Positions 33,348 through 42,422 of a stretch of 64,000 bases of DNA are shown in pieces. The stretch spans positions 1-64,000 of the forward strand of contig JARLGY010000045.1 of NCBI GenBank assembly GCA_031292525.1, given 5' to 3'. Below the pieces are notes generated by a model. That model searched no databases. It saw only the letters and a program-made list of their open reading frames with translations, and had not been told where the DNA came from. The DNA comes from Flavipsychrobacter sp. GTDB taxonomy: Bacteria > Bacteroidota > Bacteroidia > Chitinophagales > Chitinophagaceae. Position 1 is the first letter of the stretch. Every line of letters begins with the position of its first letter. The translations under genes and the position numbers were made by a program.

Positions 33348-34088
33348 TTAATTCAAATTAACGCCAAGTGTAAAACCGATACACGGCTTGCCCTGATATA
33401 TCCAATATTCGTGGTATTTATCCAAAAGATGATCGAATCCCAAAGATATACCAAAGTCTATACTCTGCATTGCCATGTTCGCACTGATCCCGGTTATTAG
33501 TGTCACGCCTTCGTACTCTATAGGCGCAACATCATGTACCTGCCAGCCTGTGATTTGTGTACTTCCTATTCCCGCATAAAACCCAGCACTGTATCCTAAA
33601 TGTTTTATGTCCTTTTTGTAAGTGTTAAGCGGTGTGCGATCGTAGCTTAGGGTATATTGATCTATTCTGTAACCACAGAAAACTGCCCCATTAAAATTCG
33701 TTGTGAGCTGGTTAGGGAAGCCATCTATCGTTGGTCTGTACTTAAGCGGGATAGTCATTACATCAACATCCAATGACGGTTTGTAAAAATTGTGGTGTGT
33801 AAGATTGTCTTTAAATCTCTTTTGGATAGGTGCATAGATTGTCTTCTCTTTGGTAAGTATAGCCGTTGAATCTGGGTACTGTTTTACCGGGAAGGTAAGT
33901 AAAGTGTCCTCATCTACCTGGTAAACATATACTGGGTGCCGTGCCAGGATGTCTGAATAATAAATGCCATCATTAAAATTATACTTGGAATTATGGTGTA
34001 ATAAAGAACAGCCACTGAAGACTATAGTTACACACAACAAGATTAAAAACAAGCGTATCATAATAGGCATAACCGTAATGATACGCAA
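33348..34088 (-). CDS. Unknown lipoprotein
   Basis: About 240 residues. A signal peptide ends in a lipobox VFSGCSLL, so the mature protein is lipid-anchored. The best start may be the internal ATG giving MIRLFLILLCVTIVF. The body is rich in aromatic residues and short strands (YSAGFYAGIGSTQITGW; GITLITGISANMAMQSIDF-like), and the last part (IYQGKPCIGFTLGVNLN) resembles an outer-membrane strand. It sits between the CorA-like gene (12 bases) and the Nudix gene (1 base). No family recognised. Confidence 0.75.
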   Translation of the reverse strand: MRIITVMPIMIRLFLILLCVTIVFSGCSLLHHNSKYNFNDGIYYSDILARHPVYVYQVDEDTLLTFPVKQYPDSTAILTKEKTIYAPIQKRFKDNLTHHNFYKPSLDVDVMTIPLKYRPTIDGFPNQLTTNFNGAVFCGYRIDQYTLSYDRTPLNTYKKDIKHLGYSAGFYAGIGSTQITGWQVHDVAPIEYEGVTLITGISANMAMQSIDFGISLGFDHLLDKYHEYWIYQGKPCIGFTLGVNLN

Positions 34089-34100
34089 TTATGTTTGCAT

Positions 34101-35042
34101 CTAAAACCAGCGTTTTTTATTGAAGTACCAACTGGTAGCAAATGATATAATGATAGCGAGCGTGATAGCAGCATAAAAGCCTCTTACAGTATTTTGCATT
34201 GGGAAACTAACATTCATACTAAAGAATGCTAATACCAGGTTAGGTACAGAAAGCATTATGGTTATGGCAGTAAGCCGCTTCATCACAATGTTCATGTTGT
34301 TATTTATTATACTCGCAAAAGCATCCATGGTACTGCTGAGGATATTTGTATAATTGTTAGCCATTTCAAGGGCCTGAGAAAATTCTATTACCAGATCTTG
34401 CAGAAATTCCATCTCTTCATCATTGCAATGCAGGTAATTAGTTCGGTCCATTTTCATGAGCAATAGCTCGTTAGAGCGTAGTGCAGTTACAAAATACACC
34501 AGGCTTTTCTGTACTCTCATGATCTGCAACAACTCATAATTCCTGTTTGAATCATATAGTTCCTGCTCCAGCTGATCGCGCCTGTGGTTTATTTCGCGCA
34601 ACACATGTATATAATCCCATATCACTTTTTCGAAAATTTTCAATACCATCATGTTAGGTTTTTCGGGGTGGCGCTTGGCAAACGACTCCAGAAAAAGATG
34701 TATTGCGGCATTGTCAAAAGAGTTTACTGTTACTATTTGATTATTTGCAGTAATGATGATAGATATGGGAATGGTGATATAATAAGCATCACTTGTGCTC
34801 ACTGACTTGTTTTCGACCGGTGTTTTAATGATGATCATTTTAACTCCGTCTTCGGTTTCATAGCGCGATCGTTCTTCCATGTCCAATGTGTCGGTGAGGA
34901 AATCGCGGGGGATATTTAGTTTACTACTGAGGTTGTCAATTTCGGTCTGCTCAAAAGGAGGTGTTACATTTATCCAGTTAGCGTCTTCAGGATTACTAAT
35001 CTGCTGTGTTTTATGATTTATATTCCTGTAAAAATGGAGCAT
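34101..35042 (-). CDS. CorA-family divalent cation transporter-like protein
   Basis: 313 residues with the CorA plan: a large cytoplasmic N-terminal domain (to about 245) with a long helix (DQLEQELYDSNRNYELLQIM), then two C-terminal membrane helices (about 255-275 and 288-305) and a basic end NKKRWF. The signature loop between the helices reads FFSMNVSFPMQN, so the usual GMN motif is SMN. In studied CorA proteins this Gly-Met-Asn is needed for magnesium uptake. Function may therefore be altered, or this may be a divergent subfamily. It leads a leftward operon with a lipoprotein and a Nudix hydrolase. Confidence 0.85.
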   Translation of the reverse strand: MLHFYRNINHKTQQISNPEDANWINVTPPFEQTEIDNLSSKLNIPRDFLTDTLDMEERSRYETEDGVKMIIIKTPVENKSVSTSDAYYITIPISIIITANNQIVTVNSFDNAAIHLFLESFAKRHPEKPNMMVLKIFEKVIWDYIHVLREINHRRDQLEQELYDSNRNYELLQIMRVQKSLVYFVTALRSNELLLMKMDRTNYLHCNDEEMEFLQDLVIEFSQALEMANNYTNILSSTMDAFASIINNNMNIVMKRLTAITIMLSVPNLVLAFFSMNVSFPMQNTVRGFYAAITLAIIISFATSWYFNKKRWF

Positions 35043-35149
35043 ACGTAGTTTTTGGATGTTAGATGGATCTATGATGGGATCCTCAATGTTATTTTAAAGT
35101 CAAGCGTTTATGTCGTCAAAGAAACGTAGCGTTTTCCACACATCTTTGT

Positions 35150-35157
35150 TACTTTTG
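35150..35157 (+). promoter_or_regulatory. -7 box of fbp
   Basis: TACTTTTG fits TAnnTTTG and lies 51 bases before the fbp start codon. No clear -33 TTTG at the expected distance. Confidence 0.45.
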
Positions 35158-35208
35158 TATTAATTACTATTAAACAGATTTAGAATATATATCTATTAAT
35201 TTACTCGT

Positions 35209-36234
35209 ATGGCTTCTCAACACAAATTACTGACCCTGGATGAATTTACCATACAGGAAACAAGAAAATTCCCATTAGCCACCGGCGAACTTTCTTCATT
35301 GTTGCGCGATATAGGTCTCGCATCAAAAATGATAAACAAGCAAGTGCGCAAAGCTGGGCTTGTTGATATTTTGGGTAAGCATGGCGCTACCAATGTGCAA
35401 GGTGAGGAACAGATGAAGCTGGATGTTTATGCCAATGAAACACTGATCAGTATTCTGAAAAATGGTATGGACTGCGCAGGTATAGCATCGGAAGAGAATG
35501 ACGATATTGTTTGTTATGAGGACGATTTTTCGGCAAATTCTAAATATGTGGTTCTTTTTGATCCATTAGATGGCTCTTCCAATATTGATGTAAATGCACC
35601 AATAGGTACCATATTTGCCATATACCGCAGGATAAGCCCATTGGGTAAGCCTTGTACCAAAGCTGACTTTCTTCAGCCAGGGAATAGACTTATGGCTGCT
35701 GGTTATGTAATATATGGATCAAGTACCATGATGGTATATGCTACCCGCCTGGGCGTGAATGGATTTACTCTTGAACCATCTATTGGTGAATTTTGCTTGT
35801 CTCATCCTAATATGGTGGTGCCAGACAAAGGCAAAATATATTCTATCAACCAAGGTAATAGCGCCTATTATGATGAAGATCTACGCGCTTACCTGAACTA
35901 TTGCATGGAAGTAAACGCTGAAGACGGTCGTCCTTATTCGCACAGGTATATAGGCTCAATGGTAGCAGACATGCACCGCACGCTTATTAAAGGAGGGATA
36001 TTTATGTACCCTGCTGACAAAATGTCGACTAAAGGCAAGCTGCGTTTGCAATACGAGTGTAATCCAATGGCGTTTCTAATAGAAGCTGCCGGTGGTAAAT
36101 CTACAGATGGCCATCAAAGCATCCTGGATATTGAACCCAGTGACCTGCATCAACGAGTGCCTGTATTCATCGGGTCAAAAAGCATGGTAAATAAAGTGCT
36201 TGAGTTTGTGAAACAAAAAGAAGCTGTATTGTAA
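35209..36234 (+). CDS. fbp: Class 1 fructose-1,6-bisphosphatase
   Basis: 341 residues, normal for the class. Metal-binding and catalytic segments are visible: GIASEENDDIVCYE, then VVLFDPLDGSSNIDVN, and a YVIYGSSTMMVYATRLG stretch. The C-terminal substrate-binding segment has KLRLQYECNPMAFLIEAAGG. It removes the 1-phosphate from fructose 1,6-bisphosphate in gluconeogenesis, the reverse of the phosphofructokinase step encoded nearby at 37-38 kb. It is alone in its transcript, with a hairpin terminator after it. Confidence 0.97.
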   Translation: MASQHKLLTLDEFTIQETRKFPLATGELSSLLRDIGLASKMINKQVRKAGLVDILGKHGATNVQGEEQMKLDVYANETLISILKNGMDCAGIASEENDDIVCYEDDFSANSKYVVLFDPLDGSSNIDVNAPIGTIFAIYRRISPLGKPCTKADFLQPGNRLMAAGYVIYGSSTMMVYATRLGVNGFTLEPSIGEFCLSHPNMVVPDKGKIYSINQGNSAYYDEDLRAYLNYCMEVNAEDGRPYSHRYIGSMVADMHRTLIKGGIFMYPADKMSTKGKLRLQYECNPMAFLIEAAGGKSTDGHQSILDIEPSDLHQRVPVFIGSKSMVNKVLEFVKQKEAVL

Positions 36235-36268
36235 AAACATCTTTCTTGTAAAATAATGTTTAGATGAT

Positions 36269-36297
36269 AAAGGGCTGCATATCGCAGCCCTTTATTA
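36269..36297 (+). terminator. Terminator after fbp
   Basis: AAAGGGCTGC, loop ATATC, GCAGCCCTTT, then ATTAT. Confidence 0.85.
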
Positions 36298-36344
36298 TAC
36301 AGCTATATTTGCACTAAGTTTTATGTTTAACCGTTAAGTAGCAG

Positions 36345-36884
36345 ATGAAATATTTCTTTTCCTTGTTGTTCTTGTTCATGGCTCATGATTTATGGGCAGG
36401 AGCTCCAGATTCTGTTGGATTAAAAAATGTGGTCATTACAGGCAACGGCTTCATATTTGCCTTAAAAGAGCCAGCCGGATGGGAGTGCAATACCAAGACG
36501 GCAGAACAATACCAAGCTAATGCAATACTGTATGCAAATGAAGACAGCATTAAAAGCGGGGGAGCATTGGTGCAATTAGCTGTTTTTTTGAAACAGGACG
36601 AATTTACAGATAAAGACCTGGAAGAAAATATAAGTAGCTACAGAAACGAATATAGTAACCTAAAAGAAGCGGATACTGATATAAAACATCCTACCTATCG
36701 GAGCTATGGGAAATTGGAATATGTGCCCAGTGATTTTTACCAGTACATTGTTTTTATAAACCCTGGACAGCAATATAAGTACGGCTTTTCAGTTGCTATG
36801 AATATTTATAAACGGCCTGCCACAACTGAGGAACTGGATGCGTTTAAGGAAATAGTTTCCACACTTAAAATGATAAAAGGATAG
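36345..36884 (+). CDS. Hypothetical exported protein (179 aa)
   Basis: It has a signal peptide MKYFFSLLFLFMAHDLWAGA. The mature part has a first strand VVITGNGFIFALKEPAGWEC, a helix-strand alternation, and a C-terminal helix ATTEELDAFKEIVSTLK. The arrangement resembles a PsbP/Mog1-like alpha-beta domain, but this is only an impression. No known family assigned. It is alone, between the fbp terminator and a His-rich gene. Confidence 0.7.
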   Translation: MKYFFSLLFLFMAHDLWAGAPDSVGLKNVVITGNGFIFALKEPAGWECNTKTAEQYQANAILYANEDSIKSGGALVQLAVFLKQDEFTDKDLEENISSYRNEYSNLKEADTDIKHPTYRSYGKLEYVPSDFYQYIVFINPGQQYKYGFSVAMNIYKRPATTEELDAFKEIVSTLKMIKG

Positions 36885-37058
36885 GCCATAGGAAATATAA
36901 AAAGGCGTATTGATCTTTTAAAATTATTCCTTTTAATTTCATTACGTTGGTTATCATTTAATAATAGTTATGGCAAAAAATAATTAAGTTATTTTATTGC
37001 ATGTGTATTGTTTAGCGGCACAATTCTTACATGATGTGAGATAAAATCAACTGTTTTT

Positions 37059-37265
37059 ATGAAACACGATCATCACGAGAAAGCAGCGCAGCATCATGAA
37101 GAAGCTGCCAAGAGCCATCGCCAAGCGCACAAAAGCCACGAAGAAGGCAATGATGAGCAGGCTGCATCGCATGCACATGCTGCAGAAGGCCATCGCCAAC
37201 ATGCAAAGTCTCATGCTACAGAGGCAGCAAAAAAACACTCTGAAAAAACCAAGAGCAGCAAGTAA
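37059..37265 (+). CDS. His-rich, Ala/Glu/Lys-rich miniprotein without large hydrophobic residues
   Basis: 68 residues starting MKHDHHEKAAQHHEEAAKSH. Fourteen residues are His, and apart from the initiator Met there is no Leu, Ile, Val, Phe, Trp, Tyr or Cys. Short runs of the type AA-xx-H recur every 7 to 11 residues, so the chain may form a single amphipathic or polar helix or stay disordered. The His spacing suggests metal (nickel, zinc, copper) buffering, or an acid- or stress-response role. No family recognised beyond small proteins of similar composition in this phylum. The start codon and a following strong terminator support a real gene. Confidence 0.8.
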   Translation: MKHDHHEKAAQHHEEAAKSHRQAHKSHEEGNDEQAASHAHAAEGHRQHAKSHATEAAKKHSEKTKSSK

Positions 37266-37284
37266 AATTGCATCAGTATGTTTG

Positions 37285-37319
37285 TCCGGGAATGTCAGCA
37301 GGCATTCCCGGATTTTTTA
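37285..37319 (+). terminator. Terminator after the His-rich gene
   Basis: TCCGGGAATG, loop TCAGCAGG, CATTCCCGGA, then TTTTTTAT. Confidence 0.88.
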
Positions 37320-37331
37320 TATGCGTACACG

Positions 37332-38312
37332 CTAGTGAGATAGTACCCGTATCATTTCCAGCATATCTGCAGAGATTGGGCTATTCTCTTTTATGGCATT
37401 GTGAAATGGTGTATAAGACAGGTCCCCATTAATAACGCCTATCATAACCTGTGTACGGTCCTCGCGAATGGCATTTACTGCTGCAAAACCCAGTCTGCTG
37501 GCTAGTACTCTATCCGCGAAGGTGGGAGCTCCTCCACGTTGAATATGTCCTAATACACAAATGCGAGTATCTAGCAGCGGGAAACGTTCTTTAATACTTT
37601 TAGAAAGATTTTTGGCGCCACCGTCATCACCTTCAGCAACTACTATTATGTGTACCGTTTTCTTTCTTCGTTCATCATGATCTATCCTGTTAAGTACTTC
37701 TGATATGTTATGCACCTGTTCGGGTATAAGTATATCTTCAGCCCCGCAAGATATGCCACTGTTTAGTGCTATATAGCCTGCATCGCGCCCCATTACCTCA
37801 ATTACAAAGAGACGGTCATGTGCCTCTGCTGTGTCACGTATCTTGTCTATGGCCTCTACCGCAGTGTTTACTGCAGTATCAAAACCTATTGTGTAGTCGG
37901 TGCCAGCCAGGTCTTTGTCTATAGTGCCAGGTATGCCTACAGCCGGTATTGTATGCTCTTCAAAAAACTTCACCGCCCCTCTAAATGTGCCATCGCCACC
38001 AATAAGGACCAATGCCTCTATGCCATGTTGCTGTATTTGATCGTATGCTTTTTGCCGTCCAGCCTCTGTGAAAAACTCTTTACTGCGGGCTGTTTTTAAA
38101 ATGGTACCACCCCGGTTTATTATGTTGGATACATCCGTAGTTTTCATCTGGAAAATGTCTCCTTCTATCATACCCTGATAACCGCGCCTGATACCGAAAA
38201 CTTCCATTTCATGATACAGGCTGGTACGTACTACAGCCCTTATAGCTGCGTTCATGCCCGGGCTGTCACCGCCCGATGTCATGATACCTATTTTACGAAT
38301 GCTATTGCTCAT
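37332..38312 (-). CDS. pfkA: ATP-dependent 6-phosphofructokinase
   Basis: I chose the ATG at 38312 (MSNSIRKIGIMTSGGDSPGM); a further ATG 27 bases upstream adds an unlikely leader. About 326 residues. Nucleotide-binding GGDSPGMNAAIRAVVRT and LVLIGGDGTFRGAV, and the catalytic loop PGTIDKDLAGTDYTIGFDTA, are present. The Gly in GGDG and the Gly before TID fit an ATP-using rather than pyrophosphate-using enzyme. The usual Asn in TIDND is Lys here. It catalyses the committed step of glycolysis and opposes Fbp encoded 1 kb away. Confidence 0.95.
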   Translation of the reverse strand: MSNSIRKIGIMTSGGDSPGMNAAIRAVVRTSLYHEMEVFGIRRGYQGMIEGDIFQMKTTDVSNIINRGGTILKTARSKEFFTEAGRQKAYDQIQQHGIEALVLIGGDGTFRGAVKFFEEHTIPAVGIPGTIDKDLAGTDYTIGFDTAVNTAVEAIDKIRDTAEAHDRLFVIEVMGRDAGYIALNSGISCGAEDILIPEQVHNISEVLNRIDHDERRKKTVHIIVVAEGDDGGAKNLSKSIKERFPLLDTRICVLGHIQRGGAPTFADRVLASRLGFAAVNAIREDRTQVMIGVINGDLSYTPFHNAIKENSPISADMLEMIRVLSH

Positions 38313-38450
38313 GCTGTTATTTGTCTGAAAATTACACAAATGTCCCGATGCTAATCTTAATTCTCAATTATTAAAATCTACGGCAAATAAAACCACGCCA
38401 CATGTATGTTCAAGTTATTAAATCATCTGCATACTAATCCCTCAAAAAAC

Positions 38451-38458
38451 TAAATTTG
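38451..38458 (+). promoter_or_regulatory. -7 box of anmK, four bases before the start codon
   Basis: TAAATTTG followed by CAGC and the ATG at 38463. Transcription starting at the usual distance would begin at or beside the ATG, so the mRNA is probably leaderless. Confidence 0.6.
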
Positions 38459-38462
38459 CAGC

Positions 38463-39560
38463 ATGGTGTACAAAGTAATTGGTCTCATGTCTGGAAGCTC
38501 GATGGATGGGCTGGATATAGTATATACGCAATTGGAAGAAGTGAGAGGAGCCTGGACATTTGAGATCATTCATGCAGATTGCATACCTTATACTGAGGAA
38601 TGGGTAAACTCCCTGGAATATATTGCAACTAAATCTGTTCCGGAATTTCTGCGTTTAGATACGGCCTATGGTAGATATTTGGGAGAGCAGGTAAAACGTT
38701 TTATTGATAAATACGACATAGAGCATAAAGTGCATTTTATAGCCAGCCATGGGCATACTATTATGCACGAACCTAAACAGCAAACAACTTGCCAGATAGG
38801 AAATGGCGCTATGATAGCAGCAATTATCGGATTGCCTGTTATAGATAATCTGCGTGTGCTGGATGTAGCACTAGGTGGGCAGGGTGCACCCATAGTGCCT
38901 ATTGGCGATAAGCTATTGTTCGGTAATTACGAATATTGCCTCAATATTGGGGGTATCTGCAATATTACTATACAAAGCCAGGGTAAGTTATTGGCTTTTG
39001 ATGTTTGCCCGGCTAACCAGGTATTGAACAGGCTGGCAAAGAATGAAGGAAAGGATATGGATGAAGATGGCGCAATAGCAGCTGAAGGTAATATACTGCT
39101 TGATGTACTTACTGAGTTGAACGATAGGCAGTATTATAAGCAAACAGGACCAAAATCTTTAGGTAACGAGGAAGCCCGCGAATTGGTGTTCCCTATACTT
39201 TTAGAAAGTGGACATAGTAATGCTGATATGCTACGCACTATGGTAGAGCATATAGCAGACCAGGTAGCTGCCGTTGTGAAGTTGCAACCTGCACATGAAG
39301 ACGCCCATATGCTGGTAACTGGTGGTGGTGCGTTTAATAAGTTCTTAATGGAACAACTACATAAAGCCCTTCTGCCACTTAATGTAACAGTAACAATACC
39401 TGATGAAAGTATTATAAAATACAAAGAAGGGCTAGTAATGGCCCTGATTGGTGCGCTTAGGTGGCGCGAGGAAAATACAGTGCTTAGTCATGTGACCGGT
39501 GCAGCCAAAGATAGTGTTGGTGGTACTATATGGATGGGCCAGGGATATAACGGAGGTTAG
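38463..39560 (+). CDS. anmK: Anhydro-N-acetylmuramic acid kinase
   Basis: 365 residues. The N-terminal KVIGLMSGSSMDGLDIVYTQ is the family's phosphate-binding signature. Also visible are IASHGHTIMHEPKQQTTCQIGN, DNLRVLDVALGGQGAPIVPIG, CLNIGGICNIT and MLVTGGGAFNKFLME. The enzyme opens and phosphorylates 1,6-anhydro-MurNAc to MurNAc-6-phosphate in cell-wall recycling. Its stop overlaps the convergent CoA-binding gene by four bases. The -7 box is only four bases before the start codon. Confidence 0.93.
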   Translation: MVYKVIGLMSGSSMDGLDIVYTQLEEVRGAWTFEIIHADCIPYTEEWVNSLEYIATKSVPEFLRLDTAYGRYLGEQVKRFIDKYDIEHKVHFIASHGHTIMHEPKQQTTCQIGNGAMIAAIIGLPVIDNLRVLDVALGGQGAPIVPIGDKLLFGNYEYCLNIGGICNITIQSQGKLLAFDVCPANQVLNRLAKNEGKDMDEDGAIAAEGNILLDVLTELNDRQYYKQTGPKSLGNEEARELVFPILLESGHSNADMLRTMVEHIADQVAAVVKLQPAHEDAHMLVTGGGAFNKFLMEQLHKALLPLNVTVTIPDESIIKYKEGLVMALIGALRWREENTVLSHVTGAAKDSVGGTIWMGQGYNGG

Positions 39561-39922
39561 TATTGTCCTGTGCTCAGCATAACAAGCGTGCACGATTCAA
39601 GCACATTTATACCCTCTTTTAGGGCCATTCGTTCCAGCTCCTCATTCTCTGTGCCGGGGTTAAATATTATGCGTTTGGGTTTCAGGCTTAAAATGTAGTC
39701 GTAGTAAGGCTTTTGGTTTGTAGGATTCAAATATAAAGTTACTGTGTCTATATCTTTATCGGCAACCTGCTCTGTAGTTATTTCTACATTATTCACTTTC
39801 CCCTTCTTATTGCCTATGGCTATTACGGGATACCCCTTATCGGCAAGGCGGCGTATGGCCATATTGCTGTAGCGGCTACTGTTTTCAGATGCGCCAAGTA
39901 CAAGCGTTTTATTGTTTTCCAT
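39557..39922 (-). CDS. CoA-binding (Rossmann) protein, YccU-like
   Basis: 121 residues, one Rossmann fold: KTLVLGASENSSRYSNMAIR with the nucleotide loop at the start, YPVIAIGNKKGKVNNVEI, VTLYLNPTNQKPYYDYI, and a C-terminal RIIFNPGTENEEL stretch. This small family resembles the CoA-binding domain of succinyl-CoA ligase alpha but has no ligase domain. Its role is unclear. It converges with anmK, with a four-base overlap of the stops. Confidence 0.85.
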   Translation of the reverse strand: MENNKTLVLGASENSSRYSNMAIRRLADKGYPVIAIGNKKGKVNNVEITTEQVADKDIDTVTLYLNPTNQKPYYDYILSLKPKRIIFNPGTENEELERMALKEGINVLESCTLVMLSTGQY

Positions 39923-40098
39923 AATTATGTGCGTACTATAAAGTTATCAATTGCATACAATACTTAACTGCAAGGAAAAATGATGCCACAATAGAGTGTG
40001 CTTATTGCAACCCAGTTAAAATCCATGCAAGCAAAAGATTATCATTGCATTGCTTTCATTAACTTTAGTTTCGTAACAGATTCAATCTTTCTAAGAAT

Positions 40099-41274
40099 AT
40101 GCAGACAGCCTATATAGTTGCAGGGTTTCGTACAGCGGTGGGTAAATCAAAACGTGGGGGATTTCGATTTTATCGACCTGAAGATCTGGCAGTAGATGTA
40201 ATAAAAGGACTTCTGGCCAGTGTTCCCCAACTAGATCCTAAGCTAGTAGATGACGTGCTGGTGGGCAATGCGGTACCAGAAGCAGAACAAGGCCTACAGG
40301 TGGGTCGCATAATAGCCAATAAAGCCGTGGGCGAATGGGCAGCAGGACTTACTGTAAACCGCTACTGCGGTAGTGGACTTGAAACAATAGCCATAGCGAC
40401 AGCAAAAATACAGACAGGCCAGGCAGAATGCATTATAGCCGGTGGTACAGAAAGCATGAGCCTGGTGCCCACCGCAGGATGGCGCACTATGCCCAACTAT
40501 GAATTTGCCAAAACCTCTCCTGATTATTATTTAAGCATGGGGCTTACGGCAGAACAAGTAGCACAGGACTTTAAAGTGAGCCGCGCTGACCAGGATGCTT
40601 TTGCTTATCGTTCTCACCAGAAGGCCATTAATGCCATAAAAGAAGGTTATTTTAAAGAGGGTATTTTGCCTATAACCGTTAAGGAAATTTACGTGAACGA
40701 AAAGGGTAAGAAAGCCCAGCGTGAATATATTGTAGATACGGATGAAGGGCCACGTGCTGATACATCATTAGAAGTGCTGGCAAAACTGCCAGCTGTATTT
40801 GCGCAGGGTGGCAGTGTAACTGCCGGTAACTCAAGCCAGACCAGCGATGGTGCTGCGTTTGTACTTGTAATGAGTGAACGCTTGGTGAACCAACTAGGGT
40901 TGAAACCATTAGGCCGACTAGTAGCTTGTACCAGTGCAGGTGTTGACCCCCGTATAATGGGAATAGGGCCTGTCAAGGCAGTCCCCAAAACACTGAAGGC
41001 TGCTGGCATGACGCTTGGTCAGATAGACCTTATAGAGCTTAATGAAGCATTTGCATCACAATCACTAGCGGTAGTACGTGAGCTGGGCATTGATGAAACA
41101 AAGCTGAATATAAATGGTGGGGCTATTGCTCTTGGTCATCCATTAGGATGCACCGGCGCTAAGCTTACTGTGCAAATGCTGCATGACCTGAAACGCCTGG
41201 ATAAGAAGTATGGTATCATTACCGCATGTATTGGCGGTGGGCAGGGTATAGCCGGGATTATTGAAAGAGCATAG
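40099..41274 (+). CDS. Acetyl-CoA C-acyltransferase (thiolase)
   Basis: 391 residues. The nucleophile is Cys90 in VNRYCGSGLETIAIATA. The second active site is GGAIALGHPLGCTGAKL, and the C-terminal Cys is in ITACIGGGQGIAGI. LIELNEAFASQSLAV is also characteristic. It cleaves 3-ketoacyl-CoA in fatty acid breakdown or condenses acetyl-CoA. No 3-hydroxyacyl-CoA dehydrogenase lies next to it in this window, so the pathway partner is elsewhere. The gene ends in a strong terminator. Confidence 0.94.
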   Translation: MQTAYIVAGFRTAVGKSKRGGFRFYRPEDLAVDVIKGLLASVPQLDPKLVDDVLVGNAVPEAEQGLQVGRIIANKAVGEWAAGLTVNRYCGSGLETIAIATAKIQTGQAECIIAGGTESMSLVPTAGWRTMPNYEFAKTSPDYYLSMGLTAEQVAQDFKVSRADQDAFAYRSHQKAINAIKEGYFKEGILPITVKEIYVNEKGKKAQREYIVDTDEGPRADTSLEVLAKLPAVFAQGGSVTAGNSSQTSDGAAFVLVMSERLVNQLGLKPLGRLVACTSAGVDPRIMGIGPVKAVPKTLKAAGMTLGQIDLIELNEAFASQSLAVVRELGIDETKLNINGGAIALGHPLGCTGAKLTVQMLHDLKRLDKKYGIITACIGGGQGIAGIIERA

Positions 41275-41294
41275 TTGTTGCTAAATATTGTTTG

Positions 41295-41328
41295 AGCACC
41301 AGGTTAATTTACCTGGTGCTTTTTTTAT
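41295..41328 (+). terminator. Terminator after the thiolase gene
   Basis: AGCACCAGGT, loop TAATTT, ACCTGGTGCT, then TTTTTTAT. Confidence 0.88.
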
Positions 41329-41366
41329 GTTTGACTCATAGATTTACATAATATTTAAAAATGTAC

Positions 41367-41374
41367 TACATTTG
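41367..41374 (+). promoter_or_regulatory. -7 box of the AraC regulator gene
   Basis: TACATTTG, 20 bases before the start codon at 41395. Confidence 0.5.
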
Positions 41375-41394
41375 AATTTTACAACTCATTTTGT

Positions 41395-42327
41395 ATGCAC
41401 ATTACATCGGTAGATGAATTTTATAAACAGACGGGCATAGTAGATGAGAATGGTGTTAACGCACTGCTGCCTGATGGTATTAATAAAGAAATAGGACACT
41501 TTAATGTATTTAATATAGCCGAACTAAACAACAGGTTTAAACGGCATGGGGTCTTTATGCCTTATAACCGACGGGCTTATTATAAAATAAGCCTGGTAAG
41601 AGGACGTAACAAAGCAGAGTATGCTGACAAAACTATAGATATAGATAAGAATGCATTGCTATTTGCTACGCCCAAGATACCTTATAACTGGGTGCCACAA
41701 GATGAGGCGCAAGCAGGCTTTTTCTGCATTTTTACTACCGATTTTTTACTGCCTAGCAAAAGTGGAGTAGTACTGGACGAGCTGCCTATATTCCGTCCGG
41801 GTGGCTACCCGATATTTCAACTTACCGATAAGCAGGCGGAAGATATTGAGATCATATACCGGAAGATGTATGAAGAGCTGTCATCGACCTATGCTTATAA
41901 GTACGATCTGATACGTAATTACATACTGGAGCTCATACATTATGGCCAGAAACTGCAACCATTAACCACACTATATTCTACGCATAATGCTTCTGCACGG
42001 GTTTCTTCCCTGTTTATAGAGCTTTTGGAAAGGCAGTTTCCTATAGAATCACCCAATCAGAAATTGAACTTGCGTACCGCAAAGGACTATGCAGACCAGC
42101 TTTCTGTACATGTGAATCACTTGAATAAAGTGCTAAAAGAAAATACAGGTAAAACCACTACAACACTCATCAGCAGCAGGGTTGTGCAGGAGGCTAAGAT
42201 ACTGCTGAAGCAAACGGACTGGAACATCTCTGAGATTGCATATAGCTTGGGTTTTGAAGAGGTGGCACATTTCAGTAACTTTTTCCGGAAACAAACCAGT
42301 TTTTCGCCGGCTACTTTTAGAGTGTAG
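41395..42327 (+). CDS. AraC-family transcriptional regulator
   Basis: 310 residues. The N-terminal half is a cupin-type sensor (LNNRFKRHGVFMPYNRRAYY; NALLFATPKIPYNW). The last 95 residues are the DNA-binding domain: RTAKDYADQLSVHVNHLNKVL in the first helix-turn-helix, then NISEIAYSLGFEEVAHFSNF and RKQTSFSPATFR in the second. It may control the small membrane protein encoded 96 bases downstream, but no operator is evident. Confidence 0.92.
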   Translation: MHITSVDEFYKQTGIVDENGVNALLPDGINKEIGHFNVFNIAELNNRFKRHGVFMPYNRRAYYKISLVRGRNKAEYADKTIDIDKNALLFATPKIPYNWVPQDEAQAGFFCIFTTDFLLPSKSGVVLDELPIFRPGGYPIFQLTDKQAEDIEIIYRKMYEELSSTYAYKYDLIRNYILELIHYGQKLQPLTTLYSTHNASARVSSLFIELLERQFPIESPNQKLNLRTAKDYADQLSVHVNHLNKVLKENTGKTTTTLISSRVVQEAKILLKQTDWNISEIAYSLGFEEVAHFSNFFRKQTSFSPATFRV

Positions 42328-42422
42328 GATTTTGGTTTGAATTTTACAAGCATTGGATTGATGTTTGCAACCTAACCTTGGTTATTATAGATCACCTTTG
42401 TACCACTCAATTCTTTTACGAT

